From: CAVYTF01 sp963708205
GTDB lineage: Bacteria; Bacteroidota; Bacteroidia; Chitinophagales; Chitinophagaceae
DNA: 64,000 bases
NCBI GenBank assembly: GCA_963708205.1
Contig: OY970196.1
Span: 1,736,001 to 1,800,000 of the forward strand
Direction: 5' to 3'
Each line of letters begins with the position of its first letter. The first letter of the stretch is position 1. This document shows positions 27,064-34,316 of this stretch, piece after piece. The notes beneath the pieces are model-generated. The model was not told where the DNA came from, ran no database searches, and saw nothing but the letters and a program-made list of their open reading frames with translations. The position numbers and the translations under genes were made by a program.

Positions 27064-27528
27064 ATGAGTGAAAAAAATAAACCATCCTACATCATCAGCG
27101 TATTAACAAATAAATGCCCGCGTTGCCGCGAGGGAAATATTTATGAAACTAAAAATGCTTATGCTTTAAAGCATAATAGGTACATGAAAATGCATGATAC
27201 ATGCCCGGTTTGCGGACAGCCAACCGATATAGAAGTTGGATTTTATTATGGAACTTCTTTTGTAAGTTATGGAGTCACTGTTTTATTTTCTGCAATAAGC
27301 TTTATAGTTTGGTGGCTATTGATAGGTTTTTCAATTTCATTAGATGACAACCGTATTTTTTGGTGGCTTGGCTTAAATGCAACAGCCATGCTGATTCTGC
27401 AGCCGGTATTTATGCGGCTCTCGCGCACACTATGGTTAAGCTGGTTTGTAAAATATGATGCTGATTGGAGAATACATCCTATTGAAGAGCCTGAAAGAAT
27501 TGTAAAAGAGCAAATGGGAAATTGGTAA
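27064..27528 (+). CDS. DUF983 membrane protein with zinc ribbon
   Basis: A 154-residue DUF983 protein. CPRCREG near 19 and CPVCG near 41 form a four-cysteine zinc ribbon, followed by DIEVGFYYGTSFVSYGVTV and two membrane helices, then a charged C-terminus. The family is common in Bacteroidota and alphaproteobacteria and has no firm function. It ends 5 bp before a bidirectional hairpin terminator shared with the convergent barrel gene. Confidence 0.88.
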   Translation: MSEKNKPSYIISVLTNKCPRCREGNIYETKNAYALKHNRYMKMHDTCPVCGQPTDIEVGFYYGTSFVSYGVTVLFSAISFIVWWLLIGFSISLDDNRIFWWLGLNATAMLILQPVFMRLSRTLWLSWFVKYDADWRIHPIEEPERIVKEQMGNW

Positions 27529-27533
27529 AATAA

Positions 27534-27567
27534 AAAAAGCAAATCATTTCGATTTGCTTTTTCTTTT
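27534..27567. terminator. Bidirectional intrinsic terminator
   Basis: A perfect stem AAAGCAAATC (27536-27545) / GATTTGCTTT (27551-27560) with a 5-nt loop has T-runs on both strands. It separates the convergent DUF983 and barrel genes. Confidence 0.9.
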
Positions 27568-27580
27568 ACTTGAAATTTTT

Positions 27581-28114
27581 TTACAATTTGAATCCATAAG
27601 CTATCCGCAGAGCAACCTGCTGAGAAAAATCATACTTTGTAAAGTCTTCATATTTTACACTCAGATCAAGCCCGTTATCAAACGCATAGCCGATTGCAGG
27701 AGAAAATACAAAAGAAGTTCCGCCACCGCTATTGGTAAAAAAGCCCGCACCAACTTCACCATCAACATACAAGTTTTTTGCAGGAAAAATTTTCACGCCA
27801 GCCTTAACAGGAACAACACCAATATTTGGAAAATAGGTACTTGTCTTTTTAAAGAAATTTGTATATCCAGCTGTCAATAATAAAGACACGCTTTTCCCTA
27901 CTGGTTGTTGATACCGCAAATCTCCGCCTAAAATAAATCCTGCTTCACTATTAGTAGCAATACCTCCGTCAATACCAATTCCTAAGCGCGGACCATTTGC
28001 ATCTGACATAGATGATCTAGACGTGGTTGCGGAAGAAGTTGTTGATTGTGCTTTTCCCTGAACGAACATAAAGACGAGAGCCAATGCCATAACTGTTTTT
28101 ACGATTCTTTTCAT
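27581..28114 (-). CDS. Small outer-membrane beta-barrel protein
   Basis: A 177-residue secreted protein. The start MKRIVKTVMALALVFMF at 28114 gives a normal signal peptide ending QGKAQS, so the longer open frame reaching 28267 is not used. A Ser/Thr-rich linker (TTSSATTSRSSM) is followed by alternating strands (GIGIDGGIATNSEAGFILGG, VYG-like turns) and a C-terminal RIAYGFKL, as in eight-stranded outer-membrane barrels. No enzymatic motif is visible and the function is unknown. The 5' side is a decayed region with a tRNA-like fragment. Confidence 0.8.
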   Translation of the reverse strand: MKRIVKTVMALALVFMFVQGKAQSTTSSATTSRSSMSDANGPRLGIGIDGGIATNSEAGFILGGDLRYQQPVGKSVSLLLTAGYTNFFKKTSTYFPNIGVVPVKAGVKIFPAKNLYVDGEVGAGFFTNSGGGTSFVFSPAIGYAFDNGLDLSVKYEDFTKYDFSQQVALRIAYGFKL

Positions 28115-28164
28115 AACATTAATTTTTTCAAACAGTTTGCAGAATATGTGCCAATTTGTATTTC

Positions 28165-28189
28165 TGCGGAGTAAGAGATTCGAACTTAT
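28165..28189 (-). other. tRNA 3'-end-like fragment
   Basis: On the minus strand ATAAG, TTCGAAT, CTCTT, ACTCCGCA looks like a T-arm with the canonical TTCGAAT loop followed by an acceptor 3' strand. The T stem has two mismatches and I find no matching 5' acceptor half, so it cannot be a working tRNA. Confidence 0.25.
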
Positions 28190-28262
28190 GTAAATTTCCT
28201 TAATCTGCGTTAGACAAAACGCCGAAATACCTATGAAATAAGGAATGTTAATTTGTTGAGCG

Positions 28263-28478
28263 AGCACCTGTAGAATTAATTACCAGGTTCAAGGACAGGC
28301 AAAGTGCATTACAACTGGTTTATCTTCCGGCGGACAGGCAGCTTGGGAAATGGCATTATTCAATACAAATAATGTTGCATCCAATATATCGATGTCTTAT
28401 GTTTCAACGGGCGAAGAAAATGGAAAGGCAGGTAAAAAGTATAGGAGTTTAGAAATACCATTTTTGATGGTACATTAG
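28263..28478 (+). pseudogene. Fragment of an alpha/beta-hydrolase-type esterase
   Basis: Reading + from 28263 gives about 71 codons to a TAG at 28476-28478. The peptide contains TGLSSGGQAAWEMALF, a GxSxGG nucleophile elbow, and later SLEIPFLMVH, the strand that usually precedes the acid residue in such esterases. Nothing resembling the N-terminal third or the catalytic Asp and His is present, and no convincing start codon is seen. The same frame continues after the stop for 21 codons to another TAG (28542-28544). The remainder of the 549-bp gap (28115-28663) shows no other gene. Confidence 0.4.
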
Positions 28479-28663
28479 TTTAAATATGCTTGCGAAATTG
28501 AATTGCCTATTCAGGCATTTGCAGAAGGAGTGCAAAAAAATTAGATATAGTTCGCTCAGCTCTACAGAAATAAACCTCAAACCTTTATAGCAATGGTTTC
28601 AGGATTTTTATTTAAAGTAGCAATTTTTTAGATCTGGTTCCAAAGTTGAAGATTTGAAAGTCT

Positions 28664-29134
28664 TCATGAGTTAAATTTACCAAACCGGTTTTCTAAGGCA
28701 ATTGTTCTGTAATCAAATATTTGTTTCAGTTGTTTTTTTATAAACAAAGAATTCGCAACAGCACCCAAAAAGCCCATTGGAGGCTGGTAAGTAACAGTGT
28801 CAGTCATTAAAATACCTCCTTCAATTTGTTCGAGTTTGTGTTGATGATGCCACATTTTATAAGGACCAATTCTTTGTTCATCCACAAAATATTCATACAT
28901 TTTAACCTGAGTAATTTCCGTCATCCAGTTTAGGTTAATGCCCAGCAACGGGCTTACTTTGTATGTGATAATCATACCGGGATACATTTTTTCTAAACCG
29001 GTATTGCCTGTTACCTTAAACCCCATATGCTTAGGTGTTATTTCCTTTAAATTAATAGGAGAAGAAATAAAGTCCCATATCTCATGAATAGACAACGGTA
29101 GTTTCTGTGTTTTAATTAATTGATAAAATGCCAT
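28664..29134 (-). CDS. SRPBCC (START-like) ligand-binding family protein
   Basis: A 156-residue cytosolic protein of the SRPBCC helix-grip fold, which binds hydrophobic ligands. The pattern PLSIHEIWDFISSPINL, ITPKHMGF and MTDTVTYQPPMGFLG matches the Bacteroidota subgroup often found beside carotenoid genes and sometimes mislabelled as a cell-division inhibitor. The start is ATG at 29134; a TTG six bases upstream is less likely. It is separated from YceI by a tRNA gene on the same strand. A role in isoprenoid or carotenoid handling is inference from neighbours. Confidence 0.8.
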   Translation of the reverse strand: MAFYQLIKTQKLPLSIHEIWDFISSPINLKEITPKHMGFKVTGNTGLEKMYPGMIITYKVSPLLGINLNWMTEITQVKMYEYFVDEQRIGPYKMWHHQHKLEQIEGGILMTDTVTYQPPMGFLGAVANSLFIKKQLKQIFDYRTIALENRFGKFNS

Positions 29135-29313
29135 GATCAATTTATGTTTTTACAAAAAGTGAAAATTTAGCCATGTTTGTTTTCACGTAAATTGAATAAT
29201 AAGCATTATTAATTCACGTTTTTTTCCCAAATACGGTTCTGCACAAAATATTTCAAAATCCGAAAGCAGAAATTTTTAAAGAGTATTTAAAAATTGGTTC
29301 ATAGATTCTAAAG

Positions 29314-29385
29314 TGGCCTCGACAGGAATCGAACCTGTATCCGGAGCTTCGGAAACTCATATACTATCCATTGTACTACAAGGCC
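29314..29385 (-). tRNA. tRNA-Arg (anticodon CCG)
   Basis: A 72-nt cloverleaf. The acceptor GGCCTTG pairs with CGAGGCC (one G-U), the D stem is GTAC/GTAT, the anticodon loop TTCCGAA gives anticodon CCG (reads CGG, Arg), and the T arm is ACAGG-TTCGATT-CCTGT with discriminator A. The 27-43 pair is a T-C mismatch. CCA is not encoded. CGG is a rare codon in this AT-rich DNA. Confidence 0.93.
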
Positions 29386-29441
29386 GGGAATAATACAAAA
29401 ATAAGAAGTAAGAATTGTATTGCAATTCGCGGATGTACGAC

Positions 29442-29963
29442 TTATTGTTTTGCCAAAACCTTCAGGTTAACAACAACATTTTCTCCTAAAACCATACTTG
29501 ATCCTCCAACATTAAAATCGCGCCTGTTAATAGAAAAACTTCCGGCAAATAAATATCCATCCGGCAGTTTTGAAACAGTAAATGGAAAACTGATAAATTT
29601 TGTAATGCCTTTGATAGTAAGGCTTCCAGTAATGTTGGTTGAAGTAACAACGGTGCTTTTAAACGTTATTAGCGGATACTTTTCAGCATCAAAATATTCT
29701 TCTTTTTGCAAGTGACTATCGCGTGCATCAACGCCGGTGTTTATTGTATTTGCATCAATACTTACATCAAAATTACTTTGAGATGGATCTGCTGTATCCC
29801 AATTAATTGTTCCTTTCAAACCTTTAAAATTTCCATTGGTATTTATCCCAAAATTTTTTATGGTAAATGTTACCGCATCATCACTATCTACGGGTTTTAA
29901 TAAAATAATTGTAAAAGAAGAAATAATAATGGCGATGCAAATAAATAGAATTGAAATTTTCAT
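29442..29963 (-). CDS. YceI-family periplasmic lipocalin-like protein
   Basis: A 173-residue exported protein with an N-terminal hydrophobic signal segment and the YceI beta-barrel fold, which binds polyisoprenoids in characterised homologues. The family pattern is clear: VTFTIKNFGINTNGNFKGL, TGVDARDSHLQKEEYFDAEKYP and ITGSLTIKGITKFISFPF. It lies 41 bp downstream of lycopene cyclase on the same strand, so an operon with crtY and the GGGP synthase is likely, which fits isoprenoid binding. Confidence 0.9.
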   Translation of the reverse strand: MKISILFICIAIIISSFTIILLKPVDSDDAVTFTIKNFGINTNGNFKGLKGTINWDTADPSQSNFDVSIDANTINTGVDARDSHLQKEEYFDAEKYPLITFKSTVVTSTNITGSLTIKGITKFISFPFTVSKLPDGYLFAGSFSINRRDFNVGGSSMVLGENVVVNLKVLAKQ

Positions 29964-30004
29964 TTTGCCTTTTTAATGAATACGCGTAAATGCCTTTTAA
30001 AGTT

Positions 30005-31159
30005 TCAAAGATTGAACATTTCTTTTATTGCAGCCGGTAAAAATATTTTTGATGGAACTGTTTTCATAATTTTTAATTCCTGCAACACATCTGTTTCATT
30101 ATCTAAAAATCGCAGTACGCGTTGCACATTATTTTTCTTAAAAAGTTGGATAAAAATTTCAGCTCCGTTCATTTTTTTATTTTGAAGAATATTTAATAAA
30201 ACTGCGTCATATAAACTGAATCGTTTTTCAAAGAAATTTTCTTTGATGATCGGATCTTTTTTATTAATTAATGCATTGATAATTTTTGCAGAATGTTTTT
30301 GAATAAATTGAAACGTAAAACCGCTGCTTGCTTTTGTTTGTCCACCCGCTGTGCCAATGTTTACAATACTTTTGCAGCCTTTTGAAAATTTATAATCAGT
30401 CATTGGAATAACTCCGAACTCCTCTTCAATAACAGAATATTTATTTATTTTAAAAAAAACTGTGAGATAATTTTTCAGCGCTTCATCGTATTCAGATTGG
30501 TGTAAAATATTTTCAGAAAACACCGTGTATTCAACCAAAGCTTTTTTTGACGAAACCGGAAGCAGATAAACAAAAGTTGTTCCTTGATTTTGAGTAACTC
30601 TAAAATCCATGAATGTAGCGACATCTTTTAAAAAAAAATCATTTTCAGTTTCAATAAGCCATCCTTTGAAATGCTGCAGCAGATTATATTTTGCGTAAAA
30701 TGACTGATCAAATGAAATGCTGTTAAAAATATAATCCGCATAAAATTTTTTATCATCAATTACAACACAACCTTTTTTGTTTTCATTTTTGATAGATGTA
30801 ATTTCTCCAAAACGAAAGTGTATATTTTTTTTTTGCTTCGCAAGATTGATGATTAAATTATAAAAATCAAAACTGCGGATCATTTTATATTCATACGGAA
30901 GAATATCAAATCTTGCAGAAAAATCAACACCAAAAATATCAAGCTGCTTCCAGCGATGATAAACAATATTTTCAAACAATCCTGTTTCTTTTTCCCAAAA
31001 ACACCAGGTTTTATCATTCCTGTTTTTTTGAGATTTATCTGCAATAAGAATTCTTTTTTCATTAAAAAAAGGCTCGTGCATCATTCGGTAAAGCAAGCTC
31101 AAACCTGCACAGCCACTGCCTGTGATGATATAATCAAATGAAAAATCTGAAGAAGACAT
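30005..31159 (-). CDS. crtY: Lycopene beta-cyclase
   Basis: Flavoprotein that cyclises the ends of lycopene to beta-carotene. The N-terminal Rossmann motif DYIITGSGCAGLSLLYRM is followed by NDKTWCFWE and RSFDFYNLI, and GTAGGQTKASSGFTFQFIQ marks the substrate-side region of the CrtY/CrtL type. The 384 residues are normal. Its ATG overlaps the stop of the GGGP synthase (TAATG), so the two are translationally coupled. No phytoene synthase, desaturase or hydroxylase genes lie in the window, so the rest of the pathway must be elsewhere. Confidence 0.92.
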   Translation of the reverse strand: MSSSDFSFDYIITGSGCAGLSLLYRMMHEPFFNEKRILIADKSQKNRNDKTWCFWEKETGLFENIVYHRWKQLDIFGVDFSARFDILPYEYKMIRSFDFYNLIINLAKQKKNIHFRFGEITSIKNENKKGCVVIDDKKFYADYIFNSISFDQSFYAKYNLLQHFKGWLIETENDFFLKDVATFMDFRVTQNQGTTFVYLLPVSSKKALVEYTVFSENILHQSEYDEALKNYLTVFFKINKYSVIEEEFGVIPMTDYKFSKGCKSIVNIGTAGGQTKASSGFTFQFIQKHSAKIINALINKKDPIIKENFFEKRFSLYDAVLLNILQNKKMNGAEIFIQLFKKNNVQRVLRFLDNETDVLQELKIMKTVPSKIFLPAAIKEMFNL

Positions 31160-31929
31160 TAGCGCACGTGCTTAACATTCACTGAAGAACTTTGGTGAAC
31201 AGCACTGCTCATTTCTTTAATTAGGGAAGGATCTTTTTCAATTGCGTTGCCAACAACAATTACATCAGCACCAACTTTGCAATTGAGGTATGCTTTTTCA
31301 GGATCGGTAATGCCGCCACCAATGATCAGAGGAGCTTCAATGTTGGCTGCAACCTTTTCAATCATTGTTTCGCTGATTGGTCTTTTGGCACCGCTGCCTG
31401 CATCCATATAAATCAATTTCATACCAAGCATTTCGCCCGCCATTGCTGTGCACATAGCTATTTCATTTTTGTCTGCAGGAATCGGTGCTGCATTCGAAAT
31501 GTAGGAAACTGTAGTTGGGGCACCGCCATCAATAACCATGTAGCCTGTCGGCATAATTTCTAAGTTGCTTTGTTTTACAAAAGGCGCGCTGATAACGTGT
31601 TGACCAATTAATAGTTCGGGATTGCGGCCGGAAATTAACGAGAGATATAAAAGTGCATCTGCATATTTGCTAACCTGCGAAGGTGCGCCGGGAAATAAAA
31701 TAACAGGAATATCGCATGCTGCTTTTATTTGTTGAATGCACTCGTCCAGATTATTGGAAATAACCAGGCTGCCGCCAACAAAAAAATAATCAACCTGTGC
31801 ATCTACGGCTAAACTTATAAGCGCTTCAATGCTTCGTGTTTCGATTCTGTCAGGATCAATAAGTACGGTGAAAGATTTTTTACCGGTCTTTTTTCTATCA
31901 TTAAGTTGTTGATATAGCTTCTGCTGCAT
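31159..31929 (-). CDS. Geranylgeranylglyceryl phosphate synthase (GGGPS/PcrB family)
   Basis: A TIM-barrel prenyltransferase that joins glycerol-1-phosphate to an isoprenyl diphosphate. The 256 residues carry SFTVLIDPDR near 19, DYFFVGGSLV near 47, ILFPGAPSQVSKYADAL near 77, YMDAGSGAKRPI near 175 and IIGGGITDPEKA near 200. Bacteroidota members of this group have been shown to make the archaeal-type ether-lipid precursor from geranylgeranyl diphosphate; here the chain length is inferred. Its stop overlaps the start of lycopene cyclase by one base. No glycerol-1-phosphate dehydrogenase is visible in the window. Confidence 0.9.
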   Translation of the reverse strand: MQQKLYQQLNDRKKTGKKSFTVLIDPDRIETRSIEALISLAVDAQVDYFFVGGSLVISNNLDECIQQIKAACDIPVILFPGAPSQVSKYADALLYLSLISGRNPELLIGQHVISAPFVKQSNLEIMPTGYMVIDGGAPTTVSYISNAAPIPADKNEIAMCTAMAGEMLGMKLIYMDAGSGAKRPISETMIEKVAANIEAPLIIGGGITDPEKAYLNCKVGADVIVVGNAIEKDPSLIKEMSSAVHQSSSVNVKHVR

Positions 31930-32046
31930 GCAAATAGTTATAGGTGCTTAATTGCAAAAATGCAAAAAAATTCCGGCTTGGCATTTTTTTCTACATTGAA
32001 GATAATACTATCCGTTGAAAAAAAATTGAATGTGGGGTTTAAAAAA

Positions 32047-32385
32047 TCATTTAAACTTCTTTTTTCCATTCAACACTAAATTATACGAGTCATCAATAAA
32101 TTGATGAAGTTGTTTAATGCTTAAGGTTCCATCAATAATTATAGTATTCCAATGTTTTTTATTCATGTGATAACCAGGAAGTATAGATTGCGGATATTGC
32201 TCACGCAACTCGATGGCATGTTCAGGATCGCACTTCACATTAAATTGTAAAGGAGAAACATCAAAACCTGTAAGCAAAAAAGCCTTGCCTTTAACTTTAT
32301 ATACTAACGTGTCTGGTCCAAAAGGCAGAGTCTCTTCCACATCTTTCTTGTTCAGACAATATTCACGAAGCTGTTCTATATTCAT
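32047..32385 (-). CDS. MmcQ/YjbR-family protein
   Basis: A 112-residue protein of the MmcQ/YjbR family (CyaY-like fold). LREYCLNKKDVEETLPFGPD and LTGFDVSPLQFNVKCDPEHA, with MNKKHWNTI later, are typical. Members are often called DNA-binding, but evidence is thin and the role is unknown. It is divergent from the ABC ATPase; on the minus strand a TATCTTAG-like box lies a few bases before its ATG. Confidence 0.88.
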   Translation of the reverse strand: MNIEQLREYCLNKKDVEETLPFGPDTLVYKVKGKAFLLTGFDVSPLQFNVKCDPEHAIELREQYPQSILPGYHMNKKHWNTIIIDGTLSIKQLHQFIDDSYNLVLNGKKKFK

Positions 32386-32492
32386 TGGATTCTAAGATAA
32401 AACTTTAATGAAAAGTAACATTCTTGATTCCATAATTACTTGCTTTTTCTTCACAATTTATTTTTCATTTTAAAACGTAAATTGCGCCCTTT

Positions 32493-33257
32493 ATGCAACG
32501 AACAATAATTTCAGTTAAAAATCTTGTCAAAAAATATGGAGATTTTGAAGCTGTAAAAAATATCAGCTTCGATGTAATGGAAGGTGAAATATTTGGCTTG
32601 CTCGGACCCAATGGCGCCGGCAAATCAACTACGCTGGAAATAATAGAAACACTTCGTGAAAAAACGAGCGGCAATGTTATTGTTGATGGGATTGATCTCG
32701 ACAAATCGCCAAATGAAATTAAAAAAATCATCGGTGTTCAATTACAAACCTCAGGTTTTTATCCGGGACTAAATCTAATAGAGATCATAGAACTTTTTTC
32801 TGGTCTGTATAATGAAAAAGTATCAGCGGCTGAATTGCTCGATACAGTTAATTTGCGGGACAAAGCAAAGAATAAATTTAAAGAACTAAGCGGCGGACAA
32901 AAGCAACGTTTCTCCATTGCCACAACACTTATCAACCAACCAAAAATTATTTTTTTAGATGAACCAACAACAGGTTTAGATCCGCAGGCAAGAAGAAATT
33001 TATGGGATTTGATAAGACAAATTCAGAATCGCGGAACAACAGTGATTATCACTACACATTACATGGATGAAGCAGAGATTTTATGCGATCGCGTTGCCAT
33101 TATTGATGCCGGCAAAATTATTTCGATGGACACGCCTGATCATTTGATTGATGCACTGGTTGCAACAGGTTTCGAGCGGCCGAAGGAAGTAAAAAAAGCA
33201 AACCTCGAAGATGTTTTTATAAACATAACAGGCAAGCAATGGCGGGAAGAATCTTAA
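32493..33257 (+). CDS. ABC transporter ATP-binding protein without adjacent permease
   Basis: A 254-residue ABC ATPase of the ABC-2/drug-export (CcmA/NatA-like) class. Walker A is GPNGAGKST near 40, the signature LSGGQKQR near 137, Walker B IIFLDEPTTGLDP near 157, and the H-loop TTHYMDEAE. The C-terminus LEDVFINITGKQWRE is typical of this class. No ABC-2 permease is next to it: the following gene, 30 bp away, is an FKBP isomerase. The partner permease must be elsewhere, so the substrate is unknown. Confidence 0.88.
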   Translation: MQRTIISVKNLVKKYGDFEAVKNISFDVMEGEIFGLLGPNGAGKSTTLEIIETLREKTSGNVIVDGIDLDKSPNEIKKIIGVQLQTSGFYPGLNLIEIIELFSGLYNEKVSAAELLDTVNLRDKAKNKFKELSGGQKQRFSIATTLINQPKIIFLDEPTTGLDPQARRNLWDLIRQIQNRGTTVIITTHYMDEAEILCDRVAIIDAGKIISMDTPDHLIDALVATGFERPKEVKKANLEDVFINITGKQWREES

Positions 33258-33287
33258 ATTTTAAACATAAATTTTTAAAAAAATAAA

Positions 33288-34022
33288 ATGAAAAAAATAG
33301 CAATCGGCATTTGTGTTCTTACAATAACTACCAGTATTTTTTCGCAAACAAAAACAACAGTTCACACTACAACAACTTCGCACAACTCAACAACAGCAAG
33401 TGTTTTAAAAAATGCAACAGATTCTTTTAGTTATGCGATAGGTACAACTATCGGAAAAAATTTAAAACAGACAGGCATTGATAGTTTGAATTATTCAGAT
33501 TTTCAAAAAGGCCTTTCTGATGCAATGAGAAATAAAACAACTTTAATAACAGATCAGGATGCAATGATGATGATCCAGCAAAAAATGCAAATGTATATGA
33601 GCAAAAAACTTGATGCCGAAAAAGAAAAAGCCTATGCTTTTTTAGAAGCAAACAAAAAACGTCCGGGCGTTACAACATTACCCGATGGCTTGCAATATGA
33701 AGTGATAACAAAAGGAAATGACACTACAGCAAAGCCAACAGCTAAAGATACTGTTGTCGCAAATTACGTTGGCACATTAATCGATGGAAAAGAGTTTGAC
33801 AATTCTTATAAACGCGGTCAGCCAATCACTATTCCTGTTACCGGCGTTATTAAAGGATGGACCGAAGCCTTGCAATTGATGCATGTTGGCGATAAATGGA
33901 AAGTATATATCCCGAGCGATTTGGGTTATGGCGATAGAGGCGCGGGCGCAGATATTCCCGGCGGCGCTGCGTTGGTTTTCGAGATGGAATTGCTGCAAAT
34001 AAAACCAGCAGCAACAAAATAA
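33288..34022 (+). CDS. FKBP-type peptidyl-prolyl cis-trans isomerase, exported
   Basis: A 244-residue periplasmic or surface folding catalyst. A signal peptide (ends SIFSQ) is followed by a Thr/Ser/His-rich linker, an FKBP N-terminal dimerisation domain (SFSYAIGTTIGKNLKQ onward, about 45-120) and an FKBP catalytic domain (about 125-240) with GKEFDNSYKRGQP, VIKGWTEALQLM and IPSDLGYGDRGAG. The layout matches Mip/FkpA-type proteins. It lies 30 bp after the ABC ATPase and is followed by a hairpin terminator. Confidence 0.92.
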   Translation: MKKIAIGICVLTITTSIFSQTKTTVHTTTTSHNSTTASVLKNATDSFSYAIGTTIGKNLKQTGIDSLNYSDFQKGLSDAMRNKTTLITDQDAMMMIQQKMQMYMSKKLDAEKEKAYAFLEANKKRPGVTTLPDGLQYEVITKGNDTTAKPTAKDTVVANYVGTLIDGKEFDNSYKRGQPITIPVTGVIKGWTEALQLMHVGDKWKVYIPSDLGYGDRGAGADIPGGAALVFEMELLQIKPAATK

Positions 34023-34040
34023 ATTAATCAAATATTATTG

Positions 34041-34077
34041 ATCACTCAAAGCTTAAACTTCTGAGTGATTTTTATTT
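34041..34077 (+). terminator. Intrinsic terminator after the FKBP gene
   Basis: Stem ATCACTCA (34041-34048) / TGAGTGAT (34062-34069) with a 13-nt loop, followed by TTTTATTTT. Confidence 0.8.
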
Positions 34078-34089
34078 TGGGGCTTTCAG

Positions 34090-34130
34090 TATTTGTCATA
34101 GCATCATCTTCAGTTCGCGCTGTCCGTTAT
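34090..34130 (+). repeat. Intergenic repeat, divergent copy R1
   Basis: GTATTTGTCATAGCATCATC followed about 16 bases later by TCCGTT aligns with the copy at 37449-37490, but the palindromic core is degraded. It lies downstream of the FKBP terminator in the sense direction. The rest of this 294-bp gap holds no gene; it ends with the gltX promoter. Confidence 0.45.
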
Positions 34131-34304
34131 TACTCCGCCGCAAAGCCAAGCTGCAAAAGGCTTCAGCGTGGTATTCACTTCCATCGCGCAGCCCTTCAGC
34201 AGATGAATTTCTAATTAGCCATTTTAAATCTGCGGTAGATTTTTCTTCTTGTGTTTATTTTTTTCTGGCTTCTTTTCTAACTTCTATCTCCTCACTTCTC
34301 ACAT

Positions 34305-34312
34305 TATCTTTG
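34305..34312 (+). promoter_or_regulatory. -7 element TATCTTTG of gltX, predicted leaderless
   Basis: Exact TAnnTTTG match ending 4 nt before the gltX ATG, whose position is fixed by the conserved N-terminus of GluRS. Transcription would begin at or beside the ATG. Confidence 0.5.
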
Positions 34313-34316
34313 CCGC

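Noticed and set aside
28165..28260. A complete functional tRNA gene
   Set aside because: Only the T-arm and 3' acceptor strand look right; the T stem has mismatches and no matching 5' acceptor or D arm is present.
28115..28267. N-terminal extension of the barrel gene at 27581-28114
   Set aside because: The extension precedes a clear signal peptide and crosses the tRNA-like fragment; the internal ATG is preferred.
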